Part shown: positions 54,783 through 63,167 of the stretch, one piece after another
How positions within the stretch are numbered: position 1 is the stretch's first letter
How the letters are laid out: each line of letters starts with the position of its first letter
NCBI RefSeq assembly: GCF_003402535.2
Contig: NZ_AP025171.1
Span: 2,865,166-2,929,165 of the forward strand
Source of the DNA: Cupriavidus sp. P-10
GTDB taxonomy: Bacteria > Pseudomonadota > Gammaproteobacteria > Burkholderiales > Burkholderiaceae
Direction: 5' to 3'
DNA: 64,000 nucleotides
Program-made: the position numbers and the translations under genes
Notes under the pieces: generated by a model
Seen by the model: only the letters and a program-made list of their open reading frames with translations
Databases searched by the model: none
What the model was told of the DNA's origin: nothing

Positions 54783-54905
54783 GGCAGCGGATTCTGGCTG
54801 GGAATAAGTGGAGGGTGCGGCATGAGCCGGCACCCGGACCGGCGCCGCCGCAGGCGGCACTTGCGCCGGGCCCTGCGGGACTTACGGAAGGAATGGGGCG
54901 CTATT

Positions 54906-55922
54906 TTACCGGTTCACGGGCCAGGCCGGGGGTTTGCCTTCACCCTTGCCGCCCGCCTCCCCCGCCATGCCTGGCACGCCGCGCAGGCTGCCGAACTGCA
55001 GCGCGTACTGGCGTGTCAGCTCGGCGCCGAAGAAGAAGATCTGCGCCGAGTAGTAGATCCACAACATCAGCGCCACCACCGAGCCCGCCGCGCCATACGA
55101 GGAGGCCACGGCACTATTGCCCAGGTAGAGGCCGATCAGCCGCTTGCCCACCGAGAACAGCAGCGCGGTAATGATGGCGCCCATGGTCACGTCCCGCCAG
55201 GCAATGCGCGCGTTGGGCAACATCTTGAATATCACCGCGAACAGCGCGGTCACGACCGCAAAGGAAAACGCCGTCGAGATCACGTCGGCCACCGGGGCGA
55301 ACCAGGACTGCGTCCACAGCTCGCCCCAGATGCGCTCGACCACCGCCAGCGCGGCATTGACGATCAGCGACACCAGCAGCATGAAGGCCAGCACCAGCAC
55401 CAGGCTGAACGACAGCAGCCTCGCCCGCAGCAGTGTCTGCCAGCCGGCGGTCTTGGGCACCGGCACATGCCAGATGTCATCGAGGCTGCTCTTGAGCTCG
55501 GCAAAGGCGCTGGTGGCGCCGACAAACAGGATGCCCATGGCGATCAGGGTGGCCATGCCGCTGCCGCCGGCGCGGTGTGTGGCTGCCAGGATCTGCTGGA
55601 TCGCCACGGCGCCTTGTTCGCCGACCAGCCCTTCGATCTGGGTGAAGATCTCGCCGCGCGCCGCCTCGGCGCCGAAGAACAGACCGGCGATCGAGATCAC
55701 CAGCACCAGGATCGGCGCCAGCGAGAACAGCATATAGAAGGACAGCGCCGCGCCCTTGCTGGCGGCGCGGTGGTCGAACCAGGAGGTGACCGCCGCGGTG
55801 ACCACGCGCAGCGTGCGCGCGGCGGTGTGGCGGTCCGGCAGCCAGAGCGGGCGGTGGGGTCGCGGCTGCGGAGTGCCGCTGCCAGAGGATGATGCGGGTT
55901 GGTGTTCGGTGTTGTCGTTCAC
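54906..55922 (-). CDS. YihY/BrkB-family membrane protein
   Basis: 338-residue inner-membrane protein with six hydrophobic segments: GAALSFYMLFSLAPILVLVISIAGLFFG, AELKSSLDDIWHVP and SYGAAGSVVALMLWIYYSAQIFFFGAELTRQYA are family hallmarks. Formerly called ribonuclease BN, without RNase activity. No ATG is available upstream of TM1; GTG at 55922 (VNDNTEHQ...) is the best start. Confidence 0.88.
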   Translation of the reverse strand: MNDNTEHQPASSSGSGTPQPRPHRPLWLPDRHTAARTLRVVTAAVTSWFDHRAASKGAALSFYMLFSLAPILVLVISIAGLFFGAEAARGEIFTQIEGLVGEQGAVAIQQILAATHRAGGSGMATLIAMGILFVGATSAFAELKSSLDDIWHVPVPKTAGWQTLLRARLLSFSLVLVLAFMLLVSLIVNAALAVVERIWGELWTQSWFAPVADVISTAFSFAVVTALFAVIFKMLPNARIAWRDVTMGAIITALLFSVGKRLIGLYLGNSAVASSYGAAGSVVALMLWIYYSAQIFFFGAELTRQYALQFGSLRGVPGMAGEAGGKGEGKPPAWPVNR

Positions 55923-56145
55923 GGCCTGGGTTTGCCCGGTTCGGAGCCCTGCTGCGCAGGGGCGGGTAGCCGGAACGCCTGGCGCGAGCGGCCACGGGAC
56001 GCTCCGGCAGCGAGGGTGCTTGCGTTCATCATACTGCGCATTGCGCAGCTTGCCCAAGGCAGCGCCCCCAAGGCGACCTGCTACAGTAAGACCAGGCACA
56101 CCTGCCGGCGCATCCCGTGCCGCGCGCCGGCGCAAGGAGGCATCC

Positions 56146-56325
56146 GTGACCCGTTTCCTCTCCGCACGACCGGTGGCCGCCATGCTCGTGGTCGGGATGC
56201 TCGGCGTTGCCGGCTGTGAGCGCAGCCAGCCCGGACCCAAACCCATCTCGGGCACTGCCACGACCTCGTCCTCCGCTGCCCCCACCCCGCCGGCGGCACC
56301 CAGCCCGCCGGGCCAGTCTCGCTGA
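56146..56325 (+). CDS. Small lipoprotein
   Basis: 59 residues from GTG at 56146 behind a perfect AAGGAGG. Short basic n-region, hydrophobic helix VAAMLVVGMLGVAGC with lipobox Cys near residue 25, then a Pro/Ser/Thr/Ala-rich tail. Outer-membrane or periplasmic-face lipoprotein of unknown role. Confidence 0.78.
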   Translation: MTRFLSARPVAAMLVVGMLGVAGCERSQPGPKPISGTATTSSSAAPTPPAAPSPPGQSR

Positions 56326-56799
56326 CGATCGCGGCAGCGGCTGCCACGAGGGACGCCTGCGGCGTACCCGTTTCTGCGTACCGCGCCGGGAATTGCCTCG
56401 CTAACGCGGGGCCGGCGCGGGGCAGTACGCTCGTCGCTGTTCCAGGCTGTTACGCCAATGCAAGACTGACGTAACGCCGGTTTCAAACATGCAACTCGGT
56501 GCAGTGCGGCGAATTCGCCCCTCCGTGGGCGTGTTATCCCGCACCCGGCGCGCGTGTCAGGCGACCGAGCCCGCACATGCGCGCGCCCGGCCAGCGGTGG
56601 CGCTCGGCGCACGCGTTGCAACGGCGAAACCGAATGGTTCCCTGACGCCGTCTCAGCCGTGCGTGGCGCCCGCAGGCAGGCCGCAAACCCGCATGGCACA
56701 AGCCTTTGCGGCCCTTGGCACACTTGTCGCTCAGCATCTGCAGGGACGCCGCACGCGTCATTACCATCAACCAGCCACTACTGCGGAGAGAGACCAGCC
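56326..56799. other. 474-base gap with one outlying iteron
   Basis: Non-coding as far as I can see. It contains the minus-strand iteron at 56363-56378, followed by GC-rich sequence with only spurious frames. Confidence 0.6.
56363..56378 (-). repeat. Outlying iteron, exact consensus
   Basis: Perfect minus-strand CGCAGAAACGGGTACG, 38 bases after the small lipoprotein stop. Confidence 0.9.
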
Positions 56800-57036
56800 A
56801 TGCGTCATCCGCCCTCACGCATGACGGCGCGCCGGCGCTCATACCGGTTGGCGGGCCCCCCGCCTTCGGTGACGGACCTGCTTTCGCCGCCACTTCTGCC
56901 CTACCCGCGCGAGCGGGTCGAGCCGGCGCAACTGGCCACGGCGAGCGCACCCTGCCCCGGGGGTGCGCGCCGGGCCAGGGATCCGGCCTGCACGCGCGCA
57001 GCCTGCGGACGCCCGGCCGGGAAGCGGCGCGCCTGA
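56800..57036 (+). CDS. Doubtful small ORF, 78 aa
   Basis: MRHPPSRMTARRRSYRLAGPPPSVTDLLSPPLLP..., Pro/Arg-rich. The GGAGAGAG site 8 bases upstream is good, but the product looks like ordinary GC-rich translation and has no recognisable domain. It precedes a real secreted-protein gene by 103 bases and could be a leader or an artefact. Confidence 0.3.
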   Translation: MRHPPSRMTARRRSYRLAGPPPSVTDLLSPPLLPYPRERVEPAQLATASAPCPGGARRARDPACTRAACGRPAGKRRA

Positions 57037-57139
57037 GCGGGAGTTGTTCCGGAATCATGCGGGCATGCCGACCGGTGTGTCCGCGCGGATTTGTGCTCCG
57101 TCCCCCGGCGGGCACTTTTTTCCACAAGGAGGAGATGCC

Positions 57140-57565
57140 ATGAGAGCCGCAATTCCTGCCGCAAGCGCGCTGGCCGCCGGGGCCACCCTGGCTGCCCTGG
57201 CAGTCTTCTCGGCCCCTGCCGTGGCAGCCAGCTACGCCTGGTTCGACCGGCCTGACGACGCCAGCGCCAACAGCCACGCGGCGGTCAGCAACGATGTCTA
57301 CGTGCGCGGCTTCGGCTGGGCCTGGGGCGAACTGCATATGCAGCAAGACACCACGCCAGGCGCGGCCGCGCCTGGGACTCCGCAAGGCGGCCGGCAGGCG
57401 CGCGACTACCCGGACCGGCGCGACGCGCCGCCGTGGTTGCAACGGGATGACAACAACCCGCCGCGCACGCCACGCGGCAAGATCAGCATGAACCTCGCGG
57501 CCGCCCCGGCGGATGGGGCCGGCGGCGGGAGCGGGGCCGGCCAGGCCCGCGCGGTTGTGCGCTGA
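57140..57565 (+). CDS. Secreted hypothetical protein
   Basis: 141 residues with a clear signal peptide (MRAAIPAASALAAGATLAALAVFSAPAVA, cleavage about 29-30). The mature domain begins SYAWFDRPDDASANSHAAVSNDVYVRGFGWAWGELHMQQD and ends in a low-complexity tail. AAGGAGGAG precedes the ATG. Not recognised; periplasmic or secreted. Confidence 0.75.
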   Translation: MRAAIPAASALAAGATLAALAVFSAPAVAASYAWFDRPDDASANSHAAVSNDVYVRGFGWAWGELHMQQDTTPGAAAPGTPQGGRQARDYPDRRDAPPWLQRDDNNPPRTPRGKISMNLAAAPADGAGGGSGAGQARAVVR

Positions 57566-57678
57566 CGTGCCAGCGGGCACGAGGAAAGGCGGAACCGGCG
57601 AGCGGACGTCGGCGGTTCCCCTTTCCTGTGGCGCGCTGCCTGGCGCACCGCCGCCAAGGGCGGCGACGGGCCGCGAGC

Positions 57679-59046
57679 CTAGTCGCCAGCGGCCGGCTGG
57701 CTTTCCACGCGGATATTGTGCTTGTGCATCAGCCGGTACAAGGTCACGCGCGACACGTTGAGCTCGCGCGCGGCCGGCACCACGTGGAAGCCATGACTGG
57801 CCATCACGTTGCGGATCGCCTCGCGCTCGGCCTCCTCGCGGATCGCGTCGAGGGTCTTGCGCGGCAGCTCTGCGCCGCCATGCAGCTGCAGATCCTCGGC
57901 CGTGATCTTGCGGTTGTCGGTCATCACGATGGCCCGGCGCACGCGGTTGATCAGTTCGCGCACATTGCCCGGCCACGCGTACTGCATCATGGCCTGGGTC
58001 GCGCATGCCGAGAATCCGCGGATGCGCCGGTGCGCCTCGTGGCCGTGCTCGGTCAGCACGGCGTTGGCCAGCTGCAGGATGTCCTCGCCGCGCTCGCGCA
58101 GCGCCGGGATGCTCAGCGTCAGCACGCACAGCCGGTGGAACAGGTCAGAGCGGAAGCGTCCGTCGGCCTGCGCCGCCACCAGGTCCACGTGCGTGGCCGA
58201 GATGATGCGCAGGTTCAGCGGGATCGACTGGTGACCGCCCAGGCGCGTGATGGTGCCCTGCTGCAGGAAACGCAGCAGCGCCACCTGGCTTTCCAGCGGC
58301 AGGTCGCCAATCTCGTCGAGGAACAGCGTGCCGCCCTGCGCCTGCTCGATCCAGCCGACCTTGCGCTGGTTGGCACCGGTGAACGCGCCCTTCTCGTAGC
58401 CGAACAGTTCCGACTGCACCAGGTGCGAAGGGATGGCGCCGCAGTTGATGGCGATGAACGGCCCCTTGCGCCGGCTCGAGGCATCGTGGATCGCCTGCGC
58501 GGCCAGCTCCTTGCCGGTGCCCGATTCGCCGGAGATAAACACCGGCGCCTCGTTGTGCGCCACCTTGGCCAGTGAGCGGAACATGGCGCGCATGGTCGCG
58601 CACTCGCCGATCATGGTGCCGCGCGACGCAGTCTCCTGCACGCGTGCACCATGCAGCGATGCCATGCCGTGCGCGTGCTTGAGCGTGTAGATCAGCTCCT
58701 GCACCGAGAACGGCGTGCGCACGTAGTCCACGCAGTAATCGCGGATCAGCCGGCGCACGCGCTCGTCTGCAAGCATCGCGTCGCAAGTGATGGCCACCCA
58801 GGTGACATGCAGATGCTGCAGCGCGAGTTCGAGCTGGCCAAACTCGGCATCGCTGTATTCCGCCTGCAGGTCGATCACGGCAGCGGTGGGCGGGCTCGCG
58901 CGCACCACGCGTTCGACGTCGCGGACCTGCTGCACGCGGCGGAATTCCCATCCCGGGCCGAAGCTGGACGGGTCAAAACCAAAATCTTCATGACGCGACA
59001 CGACCACGATCTGTGCAGTGCGTGACGCCTTGCACAGTCGGTCCAT
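57679..59046 (-). CDS. Sigma-54-dependent regulator, VpsR-like
   Basis: 455 residues. Residues 1-130 form a receiver-like domain (VVIDL-type strand with Asp59) without the full acidic pocket. Residues 140-380 are an AAA+ activator domain with Walker A GESGTGKE (173-180), sigma-54 contact loop GAFTGA (220-225) and DEIGDLP (244-250). Residues 410-455 are a Fis-type HTH (FHVVPAARELNVSRVTLYRLMHKHNI). Domain make-up matches VpsR/BerB-type regulators of exopolysaccharide that may bind c-di-GMP; the role here is inferred. ATG at 59046 with GGGAG upstream. Confidence 0.88.
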   Translation of the reverse strand: MDRLCKASRTAQIVVVSRHEDFGFDPSSFGPGWEFRRVQQVRDVERVVRASPPTAAVIDLQAEYSDAEFGQLELALQHLHVTWVAITCDAMLADERVRRLIRDYCVDYVRTPFSVQELIYTLKHAHGMASLHGARVQETASRGTMIGECATMRAMFRSLAKVAHNEAPVFISGESGTGKELAAQAIHDASSRRKGPFIAINCGAIPSHLVQSELFGYEKGAFTGANQRKVGWIEQAQGGTLFLDEIGDLPLESQVALLRFLQQGTITRLGGHQSIPLNLRIISATHVDLVAAQADGRFRSDLFHRLCVLTLSIPALRERGEDILQLANAVLTEHGHEAHRRIRGFSACATQAMMQYAWPGNVRELINRVRRAIVMTDNRKITAEDLQLHGGAELPRKTLDAIREEAEREAIRNVMASHGFHVVPAARELNVSRVTLYRLMHKHNIRVESQPAAGD

Positions 59047-59171
59047 CACGATCTCCCGGACGTTTGGCTTGTTCTTTGTTCCGGCACCCGTGGACTGCGC
59101 CGGGGCCTGTGGCCGTGGCGCGGACTGGGGCTGGACTGGCTGCGGGTTGGCGCCCGCGAGCAACGTCGGTA

Positions 59172-59645
59172 TCACGAGGTGGACAGACTGCGGGACTGCT
59201 CCTCGGGCGCGGCGAGATAGCCGGTGCCCCCCTGGAGCTGATCGCGGATGCGTCGCCGCACCGCTTCCTTTTCGCGCATCAGCTCTACGCGCGGCGCCTC
59301 GGGCGTCTGTCCCGAGTACTGGTAGTAGAGCGTCTTGTAGGTCAGCTGGCTGAGGATCCATTCCTGCAGCATGGCGCGCTGGCGTGCCAGCTCGCCCTCC
59401 AGCAGGCGATGGCGGCGCAGCAGGTTTTCCACCGCGGCGCGAGCGCTGTCGGTGAGCGCGCTGTCGTCCGCCAGCAGGGCCGCCACGTCGGCGGTAGCGC
59501 CGTCACGGCTGGCGTGGTTTGCGGGCGCTTCGCCTGCGGCTTCCCCCAGAGTAGCCCAGGCGTGGTGAATGGATCGGCTAGTGGATCGGCTTATGGACTC
59601 CCTGACGGGCCCGATGGCGGGTCGCCGGATCTCTCCTGCGGTCAT
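59172..59645 (-). CDS. Hypothetical protein upstream of the sigma-54 regulator
   Basis: 157 residues, MTAGEIRRPAIGPVRESISRSTSRSIHHAW...; the C-terminal half (RAAVENLLRRHRLLEGELARQRAMLQEWILSQLTYKTLYYQYS...) is a long amphipathic helix/coiled coil, followed by an RVELMREKEAVRRRIRDQL helix. No membrane segment. It is in line with the sigma-54 regulator gene (125-base gap) and may be its partner; not recognised. Confidence 0.68.
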   Translation of the reverse strand: MTAGEIRRPAIGPVRESISRSTSRSIHHAWATLGEAAGEAPANHASRDGATADVAALLADDSALTDSARAAVENLLRRHRLLEGELARQRAMLQEWILSQLTYKTLYYQYSGQTPEAPRVELMREKEAVRRRIRDQLQGGTGYLAAPEEQSRSLSTS

Positions 59646-60040
59646 GATTATCCCCGTTGAACAACATCCCCCGGCACTACACGTCTGCGGATACCACTTG
59701 TCAGTCTTGGAATATTTGTGTCTGCGTGGCGCACGTGTTTCCGCACGCTCCCTGGTCGTGGCCCTGCCGCCTTGCCTGGCGGTCTCATCCGAGCTGTCCC
59801 CGGACTGGCGGACGGCGCCAAAGGCGCGCTCGGTGTGCTCCGGCAATCCAGCCGCATGCACCGGAGTCAAGAAGGGGCGCCTTGCCGCGCCCCTCTTTGC
59901 CACGCCTATAGTTCAGTGCATTTGGGGCGGTTTGTCCAGCCCTGAGTGGGTGACCTACACCCAATCTCATACTTTCGTATGAGCCGGCCTGCACACCACC
60001 TATTTGTCCTGCGAAAAGCCGTTTACTGGTGTTATTCGTG

Positions 60041-60088
60041 CCGGATTTCGAGCCGGATTTCGGACTAAATTTCGGACTAAATTTCGAG
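60041..60088. repeat. Four imperfect 12-base tandem repeats
   Basis: Units CCGGATTTCGAG, CCGGATTTCGGA, CTAAATTTCGGA, CTAAATTTCGAG share the core ATTTCG. The first and last differ in flanks but the TTTCG period is exact. Not an iteron; role unknown. Confidence 0.8.
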
Positions 60089-60145
60089 TTGGCTTGCAAC
60101 CCGTTTGCCCTGTTGCCGGACTACCGTACCCACGCTTGCATGCTA

Positions 60146-60161
60146 CGCAGAAACGGGTACG
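60146..60161 (+). repeat. Outlying iteron, exact consensus
   Basis: Perfect plus-strand CGCAGAAACGGGTACG; first of three close copies between the sigma-54 block and the purine permease. Confidence 0.9.
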
Positions 60162-60262
60162 CTTTCGCACCCCGAACGGGTGATGGCAGCAACCTCGGTA
60201 GCGCGCTCCAGCCGGTGCGCGAGACGGCAAGCGCAGGCGGCAGATGCAAGCGAACCGCGGCC

Positions 60263-60278
60263 CGCAGAAACAGGTACG
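60263..60278 (+). repeat. Outlying iteron, one transition
   Basis: CGCAGAAACAGGTACG, plus strand; differs from consensus by G to A at position 10. Confidence 0.9.
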
Positions 60279-60280
60279 CT

Positions 60281-60312
60281 GCGTGCTGCTCGTGCGATCC
60301 CGAGCAGCACGC
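60281..60312. repeat. 12-base perfect inverted repeat abutting iterons
   Basis: Arms GCGTGCTGCTCG and CGAGCAGCACGC around an 8-base loop. The left arm begins 2 bases after the 60263 iteron and the right arm runs into the 60310 iteron, so the hairpin is bracketed by two iterons. Confidence 0.8.
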
Positions 60313-60325
60313 AGAAACGGGTACG
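60310..60325 (+). repeat. Outlying iteron, exact consensus
   Basis: Perfect plus-strand CGCAGAAACGGGTACG at the right arm of the 60281-60312 inverted repeat. Confidence 0.9.
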
Positions 60326-60364
60326 CCTTGCGCGCGTTCCGTCGAATCGGCAACGCGGGCACGC

Positions 60365-60391
60365 AAAAAAATGGGCGGCCTGGGCCGCCCA
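60365..60391 (-). terminator. Terminator of the purine permease gene
   Basis: Stem TGGGCGGCC / GGCCGCCCA with a two-base loop; on the minus strand it runs into TTTTTTT. It begins 26 bases past the permease stop. Confidence 0.87.
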
Positions 60392-60416
60392 CGTCTGGTC
60401 TTGCTGTACAGGACGC

Positions 60417-61781
60417 TTAGTGGCCCGGCAGGTAATAGAACTTGAAGACAAAGACCGCCGCGATGATCCACACCATCACCGGCACGCTGCGCGCGCGCCC
60501 GGTCAATAGCTTGAGCGCCGCGTAGCTGATGAAGCCGAATGCCACCCCGTTGGCGACCGAGTACGTAAACGGCATGCCCAGCGCAGTCATGACCGCCGGC
60601 ACGACTTCGGTGACGTCGTTCCAGTCGATTTCCAGCAGTTCGCGCAACATCAGGCATGACACATACAGCAGCGCCGGCGCGGTGGCATAGGCCGGCACCG
60701 TGCCCGCCAGCGGCGCGATGAACAGCGCCGCCAGGAACAACACCGCCACCGTCACCGCGGTCAGCCCCGTGCGTCCGCCGGCCTGCACGCCGGAAGCGCT
60801 TTCGATATACGCAGTGGTCGATGACGTACCGAGGAACGAACCGGCCATGATGGCGGTGCTGTCGGCCATCAGCGCCTTGTTCAGCCGGTCCATGCGGCCA
60901 GCCTTGAGCAGGCCGGCGCGGTTGGCCACGCCCATCAGCGTGCCGGTGGCATCGAACAGTTCGACCAGGAAGAACACCAGGACGACATTGATGATCCCGA
61001 TCGACAACGCCGCCGAGATATCGAGCTTCAGCAGCGTCGGGCTCAGCGAAGGCGGTGCGGAAAACACGCCGTGGAAGGTATTGCCGGCAAAGACGAAGCT
61101 CAACAGCGTGGTCAGCAGGATACCGATCAGGATCGCGCCCTTCACGCGCAGGTGGTCCAGCGCAACGATCACGAAGAAGCCGATGATTGCCAGCACCGCC
61201 GGGGGCTGGTGCAGGTCGCCGATGGTGACCAGCGTTGCCGGGCTGGCGGCCACGATGCCGGCATTCTTCAGCGCGACGATTGCCAGGAACAAGCCGATGC
61301 CCGCGGTGATCGCCACGCGGATGGAATGCGGGATGCCGTTGACGATCATCTCGCGCACGCGGAACAGCGTCACCAGCAGGAACAGGCAGCCCGAGATAAA
61401 GACCGCGCCCAGCGCCGCCTCCCACGGAAAGCCCATGCCCTTCACCACGGTGTAGGCAAAGTACGCATTCAGGCCCATGCCCGGCGCCATCGCGATGGGG
61501 TAGTTGGCATAGAAGCCCATGATCAGCGTACCGATCGCCGCGGCCACGCAGGTCGCGACGAACACCGCGTCCTTGGGCATGCCGGCATCGCCCAGGATCG
61601 ACGGGTTCACGAAGATGATGTACGCCATCGTCAGGAACGTGGTGATGCCGGCGAGAACCTCGGTGCGGACATCGGTCTGGTGCTCGCGCAGCTTGAACAG
61701 GCGCTCGAGCAGCGACGGCTGGCCGCGCGAGGGGTTGACGGAAGGGGTACCCGGCTTGGAAGCGGGTTCCGGCATCGACAT
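60417..61781 (-). CDS. AzgA-type adenine/guanine/hypoxanthine permease
   Basis: 454-residue, ~12-helix NCS2-related uptake system: REHQTDVRTEVLAGITTFLTMAYIIFVNPSIL at the N-terminus, APGMGLNAYFAYTVV, and FDATGTLMGVANRAGLL with GSFLGTSSTTAYIESASGVQAGGRTGL (substrate region) are typical of the GhxP/AzgA group. ATG at 61781 behind AGGAGA; a second Met two codons later is possible. Confidence 0.93.
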   Translation of the reverse strand: MSMPEPASKPGTPSVNPSRGQPSLLERLFKLREHQTDVRTEVLAGITTFLTMAYIIFVNPSILGDAGMPKDAVFVATCVAAAIGTLIMGFYANYPIAMAPGMGLNAYFAYTVVKGMGFPWEAALGAVFISGCLFLLVTLFRVREMIVNGIPHSIRVAITAGIGLFLAIVALKNAGIVAASPATLVTIGDLHQPPAVLAIIGFFVIVALDHLRVKGAILIGILLTTLLSFVFAGNTFHGVFSAPPSLSPTLLKLDISAALSIGIINVVLVFFLVELFDATGTLMGVANRAGLLKAGRMDRLNKALMADSTAIMAGSFLGTSSTTAYIESASGVQAGGRTGLTAVTVAVLFLAALFIAPLAGTVPAYATAPALLYVSCLMLRELLEIDWNDVTEVVPAVMTALGMPFTYSVANGVAFGFISYAALKLLTGRARSVPVMVWIIAAVFVFKFYYLPGH

Positions 61782-62023
61782 GACTGGTCTCCTGGTATCG
61801 TTATCGTGTCCGCGGCAGGCAGCGTCGCGGCGCGGCCGTGGCCGCGTGGCGCGCCACCAGGCGGCAAGCGTACTCTCGTCCAGCATGGGCCGGATACGTC
61901 ACGGCGTACACGAATAAGCGATATGCAAAAGGCGTGATGATCCCACAGTGGATACACAGCGCACAGGGGCCACGCGGCGCCGCGGCCCCGGCCGGGGACA
62001 GGCGGCTCGGGGCTGGCCCCAGC

Positions 62024-62201
62024 TTGACGCTGGCCCCATTCCCCCGTATAAAGCCGGCTAGATTCAAGCGACGAGGCAACAGTTCATTCGTTAGCCACCG
62101 TCTGGTACTTCGGTTGTCCATGGTGTCCTTTCCTTGAGTTCCCCTGTCGGATGGCGCGTGCGTCATGCGACCTTTTACATCCTTTTTCTGGAAAGCAGAT
62201 C
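62024..62201 (+). promoter_or_regulatory. Promoter and long 5' leader of the cold-shock gene
   Basis: Near-consensus sigma-70 promoter: TTGACG (62024-62029), 17-base spacer, TATAAA (62047-62052). Expected start near 62059 gives a leader of about 143 bases, the length typical of cspA mRNAs whose leader controls cold induction. The gap 61782-62023 shows nothing else recognisable. Confidence 0.8.
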
Positions 62202-62405
62202 ATGCAAACCGGTATCGTCAAGTGGTTCAACGACGCCAAGGGTTTCGGCTTCATCAAGCCGGACGCAGGTGGTGACGACCTCTTCGCCCACTTCTCGGAA
62301 ATCCGCGCCGACGGCTTCAAGTCGCTGCAGGAAAACCAGCGCGTGCAGTTCGAAGTCAAGAACGGCCCGAAGGGCCTGCAGGCAGCGAACATCACCCCGC
62401 TGTAA
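62202..62405 (+). CDS. CspA-family cold-shock protein
   Basis: 67-residue single-stranded nucleic-acid-binding OB fold: [21 protein letters not shown] with RNP1 KGFGFI and RNP2 DLFAHFSEI. Ends ANITPL. RNA chaperone. Last protein gene before the origin region. Confidence 0.96.
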   Translation: MQTGIVKWFNDAKGFGFIKPDAGGDDLFAHFSEIRADGFKSLQENQRVQFEVKNGPKGLQAANITPL

Positions 62406-62445
62406 GCGTTGCCAGATGGCGCGCCACGTGCGCGCCACGCAACGG

Positions 62446-62478
62446 AAAAACCCCGCCTCGGCGGGGTTTTTTGTTTTT
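62446..62478 (+). terminator. Rho-independent terminator of the cold-shock gene
   Basis: AAAAA-CCCCGC stem with loop CTCG and GCGGGG followed by T6GT5. It lies 40 bases after the stop and separates the last gene from the iteron field. Confidence 0.93.
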
Positions 62479-62780
62479 CGGCCGCTCGCGCCGGCATGCG
62501 GCACCGGGTTCGCCAGACGCGCAGGCCTGCCGCTCATCCCTTTCCCCCGTTCCATGCGCTAGTCCTGGCGCACGCCCACCTGTCTCAAAACGGCCGGCCC
62601 GCAGAAACAGGTACGCCTTGCCGCGCCGCAAGCCCGGACCGCCGGCGCTTCCCTTACGCAGAAATGGGTACGCGCACCGCGGAGATGGCGCTCCACTCAC
62701 GTCGGCGACCACGCAGAAATGGGTACGCCTGGCGCAGATCTGCCTCCTCCGCGTCACCACAACGTCCGCAGAAATAGGTA

Positions 62781-62834
62781 CGCCCTTGATCTGGCGGCGC
62801 GCGGCGATCCGCCGGCGCCGCCAGATCAAGGGCG
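62781..62834. repeat. Perfect 20-base inverted repeat with inner hairpin
   Basis: Arms at 62781-62800 and 62815-62834 are exact reverse complements (left arm starts CGCCCTTGATCTGG). The 14-base loop contains a second stem CGGCG-ATC-CGCCG (62802-62814). The left arm begins with the last two bases of the 62767 iteron. It lies in the 121-base interruption between the fourth and fifth iterons. Confidence 0.88.
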
Positions 62835-62859
62835 CGTCAACGTGCAGCCTGGCGCTGAG

Positions 62860-62868
62860 ATATCCACA
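62860..62868 (+). promoter_or_regulatory. DnaA-box-like word
   Basis: ATATCCACA differs from the DnaA consensus TTATCCACA at one base. Twenty bases left of the 62888 iteron. Confidence 0.5.
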
Positions 62869-63161
62869 CAGCATGGCGCGAGCGCCACGCAGAAACGGGT
62901 ACGCCTCGTGCTGCAACGCGCAAATTCCTGATGCTGTCTTGCCTTGAAGGAAGCCACGCAGAAACAGGTACGCCTCGACGTCTTTTCCATGCTGACTGCT
63001 CCCGCAGAAACGGGTACACCACCCGGAATCCCCTACGAAGGGGGCCTGCTGGGAGGGGAGCGCTACCCACATTGGCTCGCAGAAACGGGTACGGCCGTCC
63101 AGATGGCGGCGCATTGACGTATACGTTGAGTGTAAGCGCTAGCTTCTTCTGCATGACCATG

Positions 63162-63167
63162 TATAAT
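63162..63167 (+). promoter_or_regulatory. Isolated TATAAT -10 element in the iteron field
   Basis: Exact TATAAT preceded by CATG, in a small A/T-rich patch (63121-63180) free of iterons. No convincing -35 at 17 bases. It could drive a short RNA through the iterons; weak evidence. Confidence 0.3.

Larger units (their letters stand above)
59646..60416. other. 771-base gap with repeats and three iterons
   Basis: Holds a 12-base repeat run (60041-60088), iterons at 60146, 60263 and 60310, an inverted repeat (60281-60312) and the permease terminator (60365-60391). Plus-strand frames through the iterons give repeating RRNGYA/TQKRVR-type strings that come from the repeat itself. I see no real gene. 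Confidence 0.7.

Noticed and set aside
54783..54860. Longer prfC start at GTG 54860
   Set aside because: Adds a Pro/Ala-rich 26-residue leader not seen in the family; GTG at 54782 gives the standard N-terminus.
59569..59982. 137-codon plus-strand frame
   Set aside because: Opposite the 5' end of the hypothetical gene and into the non-coding gap; no ribosome site, no recognisable fold.
63162..63167. Promoter for an antisense or primer RNA in the iteron field
   Set aside because: The TATAAT is exact but no acceptable -35 or extended -10 accompanies it; listed as a weak element only.
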